This document shows positions 45,636 to 52,706 of a DNA stretch of 64,000 nt, in pieces. Each line of letters begins with the position of its first letter. The stretch's first letter is position 1. Location of the stretch: the NCBI GenBank assembly GCA_937998355.1, contig CALLDI010000001.1, positions 62,001 to 126,000 on the forward strand, read 5' to 3'. The notes beneath the pieces were generated by a model, which saw nothing but the letters and a program-made list of their open reading frames with translations, had not been told where the DNA came from and made no database searches. The translations under genes and the position numbers were made by a program. The DNA is from an uncultured Eggerthella sp. Lineage in GTDB: Bacteria > Actinomycetota > Coriobacteriia > Coriobacteriales > Eggerthellaceae.

Positions 45636-47597
45636 GTGCAAACCCCGTTCCCTCTTCAAAGAAATCATATCTCGAGGATTCTTCTTGCTCTGGCGTTTTG
45701 TGCTGCGATAGCGCTTTGTTGTGCGCTACTTCCTGCTTCGGCGCATGCGAAATCCTATACCATGCCGAAGGTCGATATAGAGGCGAGCGCGACCGATGCG
45801 GGCGATCTTCAGGTCACCGAGACGCGCACGTTCGATTTCGACGGGGATTTCACCGCGGTGTGGTGGTACTTCAACAATCTGCCAGGTGGTGCTCAGATCG
45901 AGATCGACAGCGTCGAGATCACTGCGAATGGCAAGACGACCGAGCTTTCATCGGTGCCATTCCAGTCGAGTTGGCGCAGTTCAGGCGGTCCTGGTAAAAC
46001 CGCGTACTCGTTCGATGGAGTAGAGGATGCGGTATATGTCTTCTTCGATCTGGGTGACGAGACGGCGGATATCACGCTGCATTACACCGTATTGAACGCG
46101 GTTCAGATCTATAGCGATACCGCGGAATTGTACTGGCAATTCGTTGGCGATGGTTGGGCGGAAGACTCCGAGAACATCTCTCTTACGCTCGATCTGCCCA
46201 TTCCTTCTGGCGCTGATATCGTGAAGGGTGAGACCGTTTCTGCATGGGGTCACGGCCCGCTCGATGCGACGGTGTCCATCGATGACGAAACGGGGCAGAT
46301 AACATGCCAAGTGCCCGATCTTCCTGCGGGCTCCTTCGCCGAGATCCGTGTCGCGTGCGACCCTGCCTGGTTCGCGGCAGTGACGCAGAAGGATCCTAAT
46401 GCGCATTTCGACACAGCGCGTCTCGATACCATCAAGAACGAAGAGCAAGCATATGCCGATCAGGCGAATCAGAGCCGCATCGTCGCGCTCGTTTCTTTGA
46501 TCATCGTCGTGCTCGTTTGCCTTGCATTGTGCATCTGGGCACTCTGGTCGTTCAATCGCTACGGCAAGGAATTGAAGCCGACCTTCACTGAGAAGTATTG
46601 GCGCGACGTGCCCGTGAAGGGAGAGCAGCCTGCTGTTATCGGACGCATCATGCGCTTCGATGCGGAGAGCAATGACGACCTGACCGTGACGCTACTCCAC
46701 CTCGTGAACGAAGGGGCGGTGCTCATCAATAAGGCGAGTTATGAGAAGCCAGGCCTGCTGGGTAGCAAGACCGTAGACGACTATTATCTCTCTCGCGCGC
46801 CTGGATACGAGGCGAAGGTGAAGAACGAGATCGACCGTTTGGCGTTCGACTTCCTGTTCGAGACCGTGGGTGGTGGCGCAGAATCCGTCTGGCTTTCATC
46901 CATCGGCGAATACGCGAAGGAGCACCCGACCGAATTCAGCGATAAGTTGGCAGATTGGCAGGGCGAGGTGACCGCGCGCACCATCAACGGGAAGTACTTC
47001 GAGGCGTATTCGAAAGCGAAGCAGGGTCAGATGGCCACTATCGGCATCACGGCGTTCGTGCTTATCGTCATCGTCTCGATGCTGTTCGATAACTTCTTCC
47101 TCATGATCCCAGGGCTCATCATGATGGGCGTTCTGCTCATCCTGAGCCGCTTCATGGACCGCCGTACGCAAAAAGGCGCGGATGCTTATGCTCGGTGCGA
47201 GGCGCTCAAGCGCTGGCTCAAGGATTTCTCGCGCTTGAAGGAGCGTCCGGTGCTCGACATCAAGGTGTGGGGCGAATTCCTCGTCTATGCGTATCTGTTC
47301 GGCATCGCCGATGAGGTGATCGAAGAGCTGCGCGATACGGTGCCCGAGCTCTTCGTCGAAGACGCTGCGGTCGCAGCTTCGAGCTATTACGTGCCCTGGT
47401 GGTACATCTATTCGAGCCACGCCATGATGGGCAATGGCATGGCGAGCTTCGCGAGCAGTTTCACGAATTCCATCAATACTTCCATGTCCGAGATCGCATC
47501 TGCTGCGGCGGGTAATTTCTCGAGCGGTGGTGGCTTCGGCGGCGGATTTTCCGGCGGTGGAGGCGGTGGCTTCGGCGGCGGTGGCGGCGCGCGCTAG
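45636..47597 (+). CDS. DUF2207-type membrane protein with glycine-rich tail
   Basis: The 653-residue protein has a signal peptide (LALAFCAAIALCCALLPASAHA), an extracellular beta-rich DUF2207-like domain (about 35-275; VTETRTFDFDGDFTAVWWYFNNL), a membrane helix (IVALVSLIIVVLVCLALCIWALW, about 284-306) and a cytoplasmic part. Two close hydrophobic helices follow near 465-510. The C-terminus is GGGFGGGFSGGGGGGFGGGGGAR, a typical feature of this family. The function is unknown; the family often occurs with LemA proteins, and one is encoded nearby. AAGGAGG precedes the start. Confidence 0.85.
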   Translation: MQTPFPLQRNHISRILLALAFCAAIALCCALLPASAHAKSYTMPKVDIEASATDAGDLQVTETRTFDFDGDFTAVWWYFNNLPGGAQIEIDSVEITANGKTTELSSVPFQSSWRSSGGPGKTAYSFDGVEDAVYVFFDLGDETADITLHYTVLNAVQIYSDTAELYWQFVGDGWAEDSENISLTLDLPIPSGADIVKGETVSAWGHGPLDATVSIDDETGQITCQVPDLPAGSFAEIRVACDPAWFAAVTQKDPNAHFDTARLDTIKNEEQAYADQANQSRIVALVSLIIVVLVCLALCIWALWSFNRYGKELKPTFTEKYWRDVPVKGEQPAVIGRIMRFDAESNDDLTVTLLHLVNEGAVLINKASYEKPGLLGSKTVDDYYLSRAPGYEAKVKNEIDRLAFDFLFETVGGGAESVWLSSIGEYAKEHPTEFSDKLADWQGEVTARTINGKYFEAYSKAKQGQMATIGITAFVLIVIVSMLFDNFFLMIPGLIMMGVLLILSRFMDRRTQKGADAYARCEALKRWLKDFSRLKERPVLDIKVWGEFLVYAYLFGIADEVIEELRDTVPELFVEDAAVAASSYYVPWWYIYSSHAMMGNGMASFASSFTNSINTSMSEIASAAAGNFSSGGGFGGGFSGGGGGGFGGGGGAR

Positions 47598-47642
47598 AGC
47601 GTGTGCGGTCGGTGATTCGAGACAGACGCGATCGAAACGAAT

Positions 47643-48050
47643 ATGGGCGAATTCTCTAACAAGGTATATGCGGTTGTGAAGCAGATCCCGCGTGGTAAGG
47701 TGGCCACGTATGGGCAGATCGCCCGTTTGATCGGCGCACCGCGCTCGGCGCGTTACGTGGGGTATGCCTTACGGGCGAACCCCGAGCCTGGTGCGGATGC
47801 TGATGCGATCCCGTGTCATCGCGTGGTATTCAAGGACGGGCGTATGGCGAGCGGTTTCGCGTTCGGCGGGGAAGAGGTTCAGCGCTCGATGCTGCGCGAT
47901 GAGGGAGTGCTCTTCGACACCGAGGGTAAAGCTGATATGACTGCATGCCAATGGGGCGGTATCGCAGAGTCTTCCTCGGATGACGATGATGTGCCCCTTG
48001 GCCCTCCGCCTGATTTCGATTGGTCCCGCGAACTTGCCGAGAACGAGTAG
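47643..48050 (+). CDS. MGMT-fold DNA alkyltransferase-like protein
   Basis: The 135-residue protein matches the C-terminal, DNA-binding half of O6-alkylguanine-DNA alkyltransferases: KVYAVVKQIPRGKVATYGQIARLIGAPRSARYVGYAL with the Arg finger region. It keeps the active site as IPCHRVV (Cys near residue 57), unlike Atl proteins where Cys is replaced. There is no N-terminal domain. It could repair alkylated guanine or act as a damage sensor. A ~45-residue acidic tail (SSSDDDDVPLGPPPDF) is unusual. Confidence 0.85.
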   Translation: MGEFSNKVYAVVKQIPRGKVATYGQIARLIGAPRSARYVGYALRANPEPGADADAIPCHRVVFKDGRMASGFAFGGEEVQRSMLRDEGVLFDTEGKADMTACQWGGIAESSSDDDDVPLGPPPDFDWSRELAENE

Positions 48051-48117
48051 CTTACGTTTGATGGTTTCGAGACTTTGTTGACGACCAAGCGCTTATGATG
48101 CATCAAGTTCTGTTTTC

Positions 48118-48579
48118 TTAGACGCTCTGCAGTTTCTTGCGCGGGCGACCTGCACTTTGAGGATTATTGAAGATATCCATCACGTCACGAGCATATACCA
48201 AGCGGCTGGTGCCGACCTGCTTATCCCGGATACGCCCATCTTTGATCAGTGCATAGATCCTCGGGCGTGATACGTTTAGGACATCTGCGGCTTCCTGTAC
48301 GGTCATGGTTTCATCAAGTACGTCGTCAGCTTCCGCGAACGTTGCGATACCCATGAGTGTTGAACCTTCGGGGCATTCATTGGTGAACGTGCCTATCGAT
48401 GGAATCGATTGACCGTCTTTCAGCGCCGTGGAGACCACGAGCGCTAGAAGATCCTGTGCCATGAAGGCTGCGTCTGCAAGATCGTTGCCCTGGGTGATGA
48501 TGTCGAGTTCCGGAAATCGGGCATCATACCCTCCCAGTTCGTTTGGCGTTAATACCGCCTCATAAAAATAGCGTTCCAT
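48118..48579 (-). CDS. hicB: HicB-type antitoxin with helix-turn-helix domain
   Basis: The 153-residue protein has a HicB partial RNase-H fold at the N-terminus (YEAVLTPNELGGYDARFPELD, then GNDLADAAFMAQDLLALVV) and an excisionase/MerR-like helix-turn-helix at about residues 93-140 (TVQEAADVLNVSRPRIYALIKDGRI). It should neutralise HicA and repress its own operon. It follows hicA on the same strand with a 41-bp gap, the common hicA-hicB order. Confidence 0.88.
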   Translation of the reverse strand: MERYFYEAVLTPNELGGYDARFPELDIITQGNDLADAAFMAQDLLALVVSTALKDGQSIPSIGTFTNECPEGSTLMGIATFAEADDVLDETMTVQEAADVLNVSRPRIYALIKDGRIRDKQVGTSRLVYARDVMDIFNNPQSAGRPRKKLQSV

Positions 48580-48620
48580 ACTTGTTTCCTTCGAATGAAG
48601 ACGAAAGCGACGAGAGAGGT

Positions 48621-48812
48621 CTATTTGCTAGCCCCTGCCACCTTCTTCTTGATGTCCTTTTCAACACCTGAACTTAAGTCCCCTCGGTGTCGAGGAACTA
48701 CGATTTGCGTTCCGTCGGGCATTTCAAAGATGTCATGCCTACTACCGTGGCCTTTGAGGGTGCCGCCGTTCTTTTTGATGAGCTTCACGGCTTCGCGGTA
48801 GGTCATCGGCAT
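48621..48812 (-). CDS. hicA: HicA-type mRNA interferase toxin
   Basis: The 63-residue double-stranded-RNA-binding-like toxin has the HicA pattern: REAVKLIKKNGGTLKGHGSRHDIF with the catalytic His, then VPRHRGDLSSGVEKDIKKK. It cleaves mRNA when free of HicB. It is the first gene of the operon, directly upstream of hicB, and has a good promoter. The pair borders the CRISPR locus. Confidence 0.88.
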   Translation of the reverse strand: MPMTYREAVKLIKKNGGTLKGHGSRHDIFEMPDGTQIVVPRHRGDLSSGVEKDIKKKVAGASK

Positions 48813-48854
48813 TCGTCTTCACGCCCCCTTTCTCATCGTCCTATCGAGGCCTTA

Positions 48855-48882
48855 ATTATAACAGAACGTAATGATTTTTCAA
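48855..48882 (-). promoter_or_regulatory. Promoter of hicAB
   Basis: On the minus strand TTGAAA (48882-48877) is separated by 16 bp from TATAAT (48860-48855), ending 43 bp before the hicA ATG. The region is AT-rich against its surroundings. Confidence 0.65.
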
Positions 48883-49057
48883 TATAAACATTAAACAATG
48901 TAACAATTCATCAATCGTACGCTGGCCTGCGATGATGAAAGTTCTTCACGTTTTGCTGTATCTTTGGACATCGCCACAAATCCAGTTTGACTACCAGTCA
49001 GAATGCCACTGCCCCAAAACTGCCTAATAAACCATGAAGGTTTTCACATCGACTTAA

Positions 49058-49225
49058 TCATACATCAATGATCTCGACGTCTTCAGGTTCGTCGAGCATT
49101 GCTTTGTATTCATCGGACGCGTATTTCTCAATAACCTCGAGCAGGCTTAGTTTCGATTGTTCTTGATAAATCTTGAGCAATCGGGCGCTTTCTTCAGGCA
49201 TTTGCTGTGTTCTTGCCCGTGACAC
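49058..49225 (-). CDS. Small ORF inside CRISPR interval 1 (phage-like, 55 aa)
   Basis: Within the 235-bp interval, a GTG at 49225 preceded by AAGAGG opens a 55-residue frame (a 47-residue version starts MPEESARLLKIYQEQSKLSL). It is helical and acidic (ASDEYKAMLDEPEDVEIIDV). A second frame entering from the repeat ends ...KEVLGVTGKNTANA with a TGA that overlaps the inner ATG, a coupling typical of phage operons. No family is recognised. Both look like captured phage DNA. Confidence 0.5.
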   Translation of the reverse strand: MSRARTQQMPEESARLLKIYQEQSKLSLLEVIEKYASDEYKAMLDEPEDVEIIDV

Positions 49226-49357
49226 CTAAAACCTCTTTGCTATCGCTTTGCTTAAGTTTGACTACCAGTCAGAATGCCACTACTCCAAAACAGGGCGTAA
49301 AGCCAACAACGACTGCCAAGCGTTTGACTACCAGTCAGTATGTCACTGCTCCAAAAC

Positions 49358-49544
49358 CGCGATTCTGCGCCTTCTCGATCTCAGAGAGCTGCTCTTCCTT
49401 GAGCTTTTCCAGCTCGGACGCTGCCCCCTGGTTTTCCTTGGCCTTCTTCTCCCATTCGCGAGCATGAGATTTCATAGCCTCGTACTTGGCCTGCCAGTCG
49501 GTCTCGTTACCTTCTAGCTGTTCGGTTGCGGCTTCTTCTGCCAT
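49358..49544 (-). pseudogene. N-terminal piece of a phage scaffold-like gene, cut at a repeat
   Basis: Sixty-two codons start at ATG 49544 (MAEEAATEQ, NETDWQAKYEAMKSHAREWE) and continue as Lys/Glu/Ala-rich coiled coil up to EIEKAQNR. There the frame runs straight into the repeat at 49357 and ends as GFGAVTY within it. The start and composition resemble scaffold proteins encoded just before the major capsid gene in siphophages. The 3' part is missing exactly at the repeat border. Confidence 0.65.
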
Positions 49545-49580
49545 ATCCGACCTCACTTCCGCCCTTTTCGGGCATAGACG

Positions 49581-49657
49581 AAAGGCACCTTTCCGGTGCC
49601 CGACAACAAAAAAGCCGCCCTTTTCGGACGGCAAGAAAAGACCACCCGAAGGTGGTC
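49581..49657 (-). terminator. Tandem Rho-independent terminators inside CRISPR interval 2
   Basis: Read on the minus strand: GACCACC-TTCG-GGTGGTC then TTTTCTT (stem 49657-49640), GCCGTCC/GGGCGGC then TTTTTT (stem 49632-49614), and a weaker GGCACC/GGTGCC hairpin (49600-49584). They separate the two phage gene pieces and point in the direction of array transcription. Confidence 0.75.
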
Positions 49658-49725
49658 AAATCGTTAAAATTGTGGTAAAATTAATAAAGCGCCGATAGCA
49701 TTTAAGTATGACTTCGGCGCTCTTT

Positions 49726-50070
49726 TTATTTATGGCGAATCACACTTCCGTCTTTTCTAATCTGCAACACCTCGCAGATGCCTCCAATTGATTTCATGCG
49801 CTTTTTGATTTCTTCACTTATTTCCTGATCTTCTAGGCCTGAATATCGCCCATTGAAAACAACCCTAACAGGATCGTTTGTGGCACCCTGATTTTCGAAC
49901 TGCTCCTTTGCGGCGATAAGGGCATTTTTCACCTGTCGCTTTCCATTTCCTGAAGGGCTTTTGATCTCGGCGAGCTTTCCGTTAATCAGAAGGTCTATGT
50001 CAGACAGGCCTTTTTGATTCAGCTTCTCTCGCGTTGCAATACGAAAACCACTTTGGGAAAGAGAATCATG
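49726..50070 (-). pseudogene. C-terminal piece of a phage protein with a CdiA/MuF-type nuclease toxin domain
   Basis: The open frame enters from the repeat at 50073 without a start codon and gives 114 residues ending SVIRHK. It contains DIDLLINGKLAEIKSP (an Asp then a Glu-x-Lys, a PD-(D/E)xK-like pattern) followed by KRQVKNALIAAKEQFENQG and DPVRVVFNGRYSG. This matches my memory of the CdiA C-terminal tRNase domain also found at the end of phage MuF minor head proteins. Order (minor head protein, then scaffold) agrees with phage head modules. The N-terminal part is absent. Confidence 0.55.
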
Positions 50071-50206
50071 TGGTTTGACTACCAGTCAGTATGTCACTGC
50101 TCCAAAACGAGCAATTCGTTATAGCTCATTTGTGCTTGGTTTGATTACCAGTCAGTATGTCACTGCTCCAAAACCAGATAACATACCTTCTGTAATTTCA
50201 CAGACG

Positions 50207-50407
50207 CTAAAAAATAGATAAAAGGATATCTCCTAATACGAAGCCGACGAATAAAAGAATAAGTGTTAGCCATATAGGCGGTTTCGTACCTGTATCTTTT
50301 TCATCATGAACTGGAACTGTATCAGAAGATCTAACTTCAACTTCGCAGTCATGCAAGATGACCTCGTCTTTATTGGTCTTTATTGTTATGTCAGCCTTAG
50401 TCTTCAT
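50207..50407 (-). CDS. Small single-span membrane protein inside CRISPR interval 3
   Basis: A complete 66-residue ORF begins MKTKADITIKTNKDEVILHD, has a charged, probably beta-rich N-terminal half and one membrane helix near the C-terminus (PIWLTLILLFVGFVLGDILLSIF). Its ATG overlaps the TAA of a truncated upstream frame (ATGAAGACTAA), so it comes from a coupled operon. No family is recognised. It is entirely contained between two CRISPR repeats. Confidence 0.5.
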   Translation of the reverse strand: MKTKADITIKTNKDEVILHDCEVEVRSSDTVPVHDEKDTGTKPPIWLTLILLFVGFVLGDILLSIF

Positions 50408-50492
50408 TTTGCCCATCCGCGTATGAGTAGGTGTACGGTATCTCTTTTTGTTCGAGCATGCTTCCAACAAGGCGCATGCGTGCATTATGGTA
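50397..50492 (-). pseudogene. C-terminal gene fragment at the edge of CRISPR interval 3
   Basis: A frame open from the repeat border gives 31 residues (YHNARMRLVGSMLEQKEIPY, ending YSYADGQNED) and a TAA that overlaps the next ATG. It looks like the last part of a larger phage gene. No function can be read from so short a piece. Confidence 0.4.
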
Positions 50493-50773
50493 TGTTTGAT
50501 TACCAGTCAGTATGTCACTGCTCCAAAACGTGAGCGTTTTCGAGAGCACCACGAAATAGGTTTGATTACCAGTCAGTATGTCACTGCTCCAAAACGCCAG
50601 CATCGTCATTTTGGCTATAAGGTCAGTTTGATTACCAGTCAGTATGTCACTGCTCCAAAACTAAATCTGAACGAGAATAAAGCAAATAAAAGTTTGATTA
50701 CCAGTCAGTATGTCACTGCTCCAAAACGGTTTCTTCCATGGGCGGAAGTATGGGAGAGGTGTCGCTAGGCAAT

Positions 50774-50798
50774 AAAAAAGCCCCGCCGGAGCGGGGCT
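50774..50798 (-). terminator. Strong terminator inside CRISPR interval 4
   Basis: On the minus strand AGCCCCGC pairs perfectly with GCGGGGCT around a 4-nt loop, followed by TTTTTT. It follows the stop of the 50822-51073 frame by 24 bp and faces array transcription. Confidence 0.85.
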
Positions 50799-50821
50799 AA
50801 GGTCGCAGAAGATACGCTAGG

Positions 50822-51073
50822 TTAATGTCTATAGAGGGCGGCATTCGCGGCATCCTCGGCCGACGCCCACCGTGCTCCGTTAGTGTCGCAGGTTATTTCG
50901 TAGGACTGGTTGTCAAACGGAACGCCGATCCTTCCGGCTTCATCGCGGAAACCAGCAGAGTAGCTTTCTTGGCCTTCTTTCAGGAACCGCGCACGGTGCG
51001 GGTTATGCTTCGCACCATCGAACCCGTTTTCGACGGCAAAGGTATCGGCTATTTCTTGATAAACAGGTTGCAT
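50822..51073 (-). CDS. Phage-like ORF (83 aa) starting exactly at a CRISPR repeat border
   Basis: The ATG is the first codon after the repeat at 51074, with no ribosome site of its own, so this may be the C-terminal part of a longer gene. The product begins MQPVYQEIADTFAVENGFDG, has a HNPHRARFLKEGQESYSAGF segment and ends DAANAALYRH. No family is recognised. Its natural terminator follows it inside the same interval, consistent with capture of a phage gene 3' end. Confidence 0.45.
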   Translation of the reverse strand: MQPVYQEIADTFAVENGFDGAKHNPHRARFLKEGQESYSAGFRDEAGRIGVPFDNQSYEITCDTNGARWASAEDAANAALYRH

Positions 51074-51944
51074 GTTTGATTACCAGTCAGTATGTCACTG
51101 CTCCAAAACAATCTCAAACTTCGACTCAAGAACAAGGCGGTTTGATTACCAGTCAGTATGTCACTGCTCCAAAACCAGCTGATCTTGCATCAACGCTTGG
51201 ATGCAGTTTGATTACCAGTCAGTATGTCACTGCTCCAAAACGTCAAGCTTGCACAAGCGAGGGTTTCCATAGTTTGATTACCAGTCAGTATGTCACTGCT
51301 CCAAAACCGGCGAAATGATCTATGACCTTTCTGTTATGTTTGATTACCAGTCAGTATGTCACTGCTCCAAAACTTGATGATGCGGAACTTTCGCGCAGGA
51401 TCAGTTTGATTACCAGTCAGTATGTCACTGCTCCAAAACTGAAGTCGATACCGACTTCCGAACATGGTTGTTTGATTACCAGTCAGTATGTCACTGCTCC
51501 AAAACACCGCTGTTAGTACCATGTCAGAAACTTTAGTTTGATTACCAGTCAGTATGTCACTGCTCCAAAACAATATTAAACTTCGACTCAAGAACAAGGC
51601 GGTTTGATTACCAGTCAGTATGTCACTGCTCCAAAACATAAAAAGTTCTTTATTTTTCGAAGAATAAGTTTGATTACCAGTCAGTATGTCACTGCTCCAA
51701 AACAGATTCCGCAAGGATGCGTGGGGCTGGTGTGTTTGATTACCAGTCAGTATGTCACTGCTCCAAAACAGACCTTTTGCGATGACTTATTTCCGAAATG
51801 TTTGATTACCAGTCAGTATGTCACTGCTCCAAAACACGGCGGCGGAAGCGCTCTAGCTGGGCTTTGTTTGATTACCAGTCAGTATGTCACTGCTCCAAAA
51901 CCGTCCAATCATTCTTCAATCTCGCTTTCGTGTTTGATTACCAG

Positions 51945-52706
51945 TCAGTATGTCACTGCTCCAAAACCGTTGGAGCAAAACCTTCTCTGCGTAGAAGCCG
52001 GACAAGCTGACTGAAAAGTTACGGTGTATTCGATAAAATGCTGATCAACTACAGTTTTTGACTCGAGCTCATTATAGATTTGCGAATGTTGATTCTCCAG
52101 TAGCAGAACTCTTATTCCATGAAAAATCACTCGATCGAAGAACTGCTTGAGGTCGTTTTCTGACAAAAAAGTTTTCAAATTTACAAACAGTAATACTTCA
52201 TCGATCGCCATGTCGGCCCCTAGATCGATGAAGTCTATAAGATTGTCAAGGAGCGAGGCAGTCTCGGACGTTTCGATTCCAAAATCAAAAGCTTTTAGAT
52301 ACCTGCCTAAATCCCATTCTATCGCAAAAGCATAATTCGCATTGAGCTGCATACTGAGCGAGTTAATTGAGGAATTGAGCTGATCATTGACGCTTTGCAG
52401 TTTCGCTCGGAGGGACTCATCGATCAAGGTCTCATCATATAGCTTTGCGAAAAGATTTCCTTCAAGATTGCGGTGTTTTAACGGTAGATTAAAAGGATTT
52501 GCAATAGAGATGAATGCCGAGGAAGGAGAGATCTGTTCATTATCGTCACTCCATATCGTATAAGGTTCGAGCGCTTCCTCGCCTTTTGCAGACAAGAGAG
52601 ATTGGCATATGCGAGCAAAGAGTGTTTGATTGGCGATGTGGAGCGTTGAAACGCATCCGCGCTTGATGATGATAGGGTTTTCGAGCCCAGCGAAGCAGAT
52701 TTTCAT
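51945..52706 (-). CDS. csn2: CRISPR adaptation protein Csn2
   Basis: The 253-residue protein has the position and general pattern of Csn2, the ring-forming DNA-end-binding protein needed for type II-A spacer acquisition. It begins MKICFAGLENPIIIKRGCVS and ends its family-like part near VVDQHFIEYTV. It is about 30 residues longer than usual because it lacks its own stop: the frame crosses the leader and ends at a TGA in the first repeat, so its last seven residues (GFGAVTY) are repeat-encoded. The start overlaps cas2 by 4 bp. Confidence 0.82.
   Translation of the reverse strand: MKICFAGLENPIIIKRGCVSTLHIANQTLFARICQSLLSAKGEEALEPYTIWSDDNEQISPSSAFISIANPFNLPLKHRNLEGNLFAKLYDETLIDESLRAKLQSVNDQLNSSINSLSMQLNANYAFAIEWDLGRYLKAFDFGIETSETASLLDNLIDFIDLGADMAIDEVLLFVNLKTFLSENDLKQFFDRVIFHGIRVLLLENQHSQIYNELESKTVVDQHFIEYTVTFQSACPASTQRRFCSNGFGAVTY
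51958..51976. promoter_or_regulatory. Leader-repeat junction with 7-bp inverted repeat
   Basis: GCTCCAA (51958-51964, inside the first repeat) and TTGGAGC (51970-51976, in the leader) are perfect complements 5 bp apart, centred on the integration border. No separate AT-rich leader exists; the leader is csn2 coding DNA. The sequence may help Cas1-Cas2 or Csn2 recognise the first repeat. Confidence 0.4.

Larger units (their letters stand above)
48985..51967 (-). CRISPR. Type II-A CRISPR array, 23 repeats, with four oversized phage-derived intervals
   Basis: The 36-bp repeats (plus strand: GTTTGATTACC...CTCCAAAAC) start at 48985, 49256, 49322, 50073, 50139, 50494, 50560, 50626, 50692, 51074, then every 66 bp from 51140 to 51932. 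Eighteen spacers are exactly 30 bp. Four intervals are long: 49021-49255 (235), 49358-50072 (715), 50175-50493 (319) and 50728-51073 (346). Transcription is inferred on the minus strand: the minus-strand repeat begins GTTTTGGAGC, as in Streptococcus pyogenes, the tracrRNA pairs with it, and repeats decay towards 48985 (first two carry four changes, the next two one). The leader end is therefore at 51967, inside csn2. Confidence 0.97.

Noticed and set aside
49021..50072. Long intervals explained by loss of repeats in an ordinary array
   Set aside because: Lengths do not fit 30 + 66n, no repeat remnants are visible, and continuous coding frames and terminators span them.
50494..50529. Promoter inside each CRISPR repeat, as in Neisseria
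   Set aside because: The minus-strand repeat has only a weak TTGGAG and no acceptable -10 at the right distance.
51076..52014. Open frames on both strands across the CRISPR array (repeating LITSQYVTAPK on plus, FWSSDILTGNQT on minus)
   Set aside because: The 66-bp period is a multiple of three, so the repeat stays open in some frames. They have no ribosome sites and consist of repeat translations.
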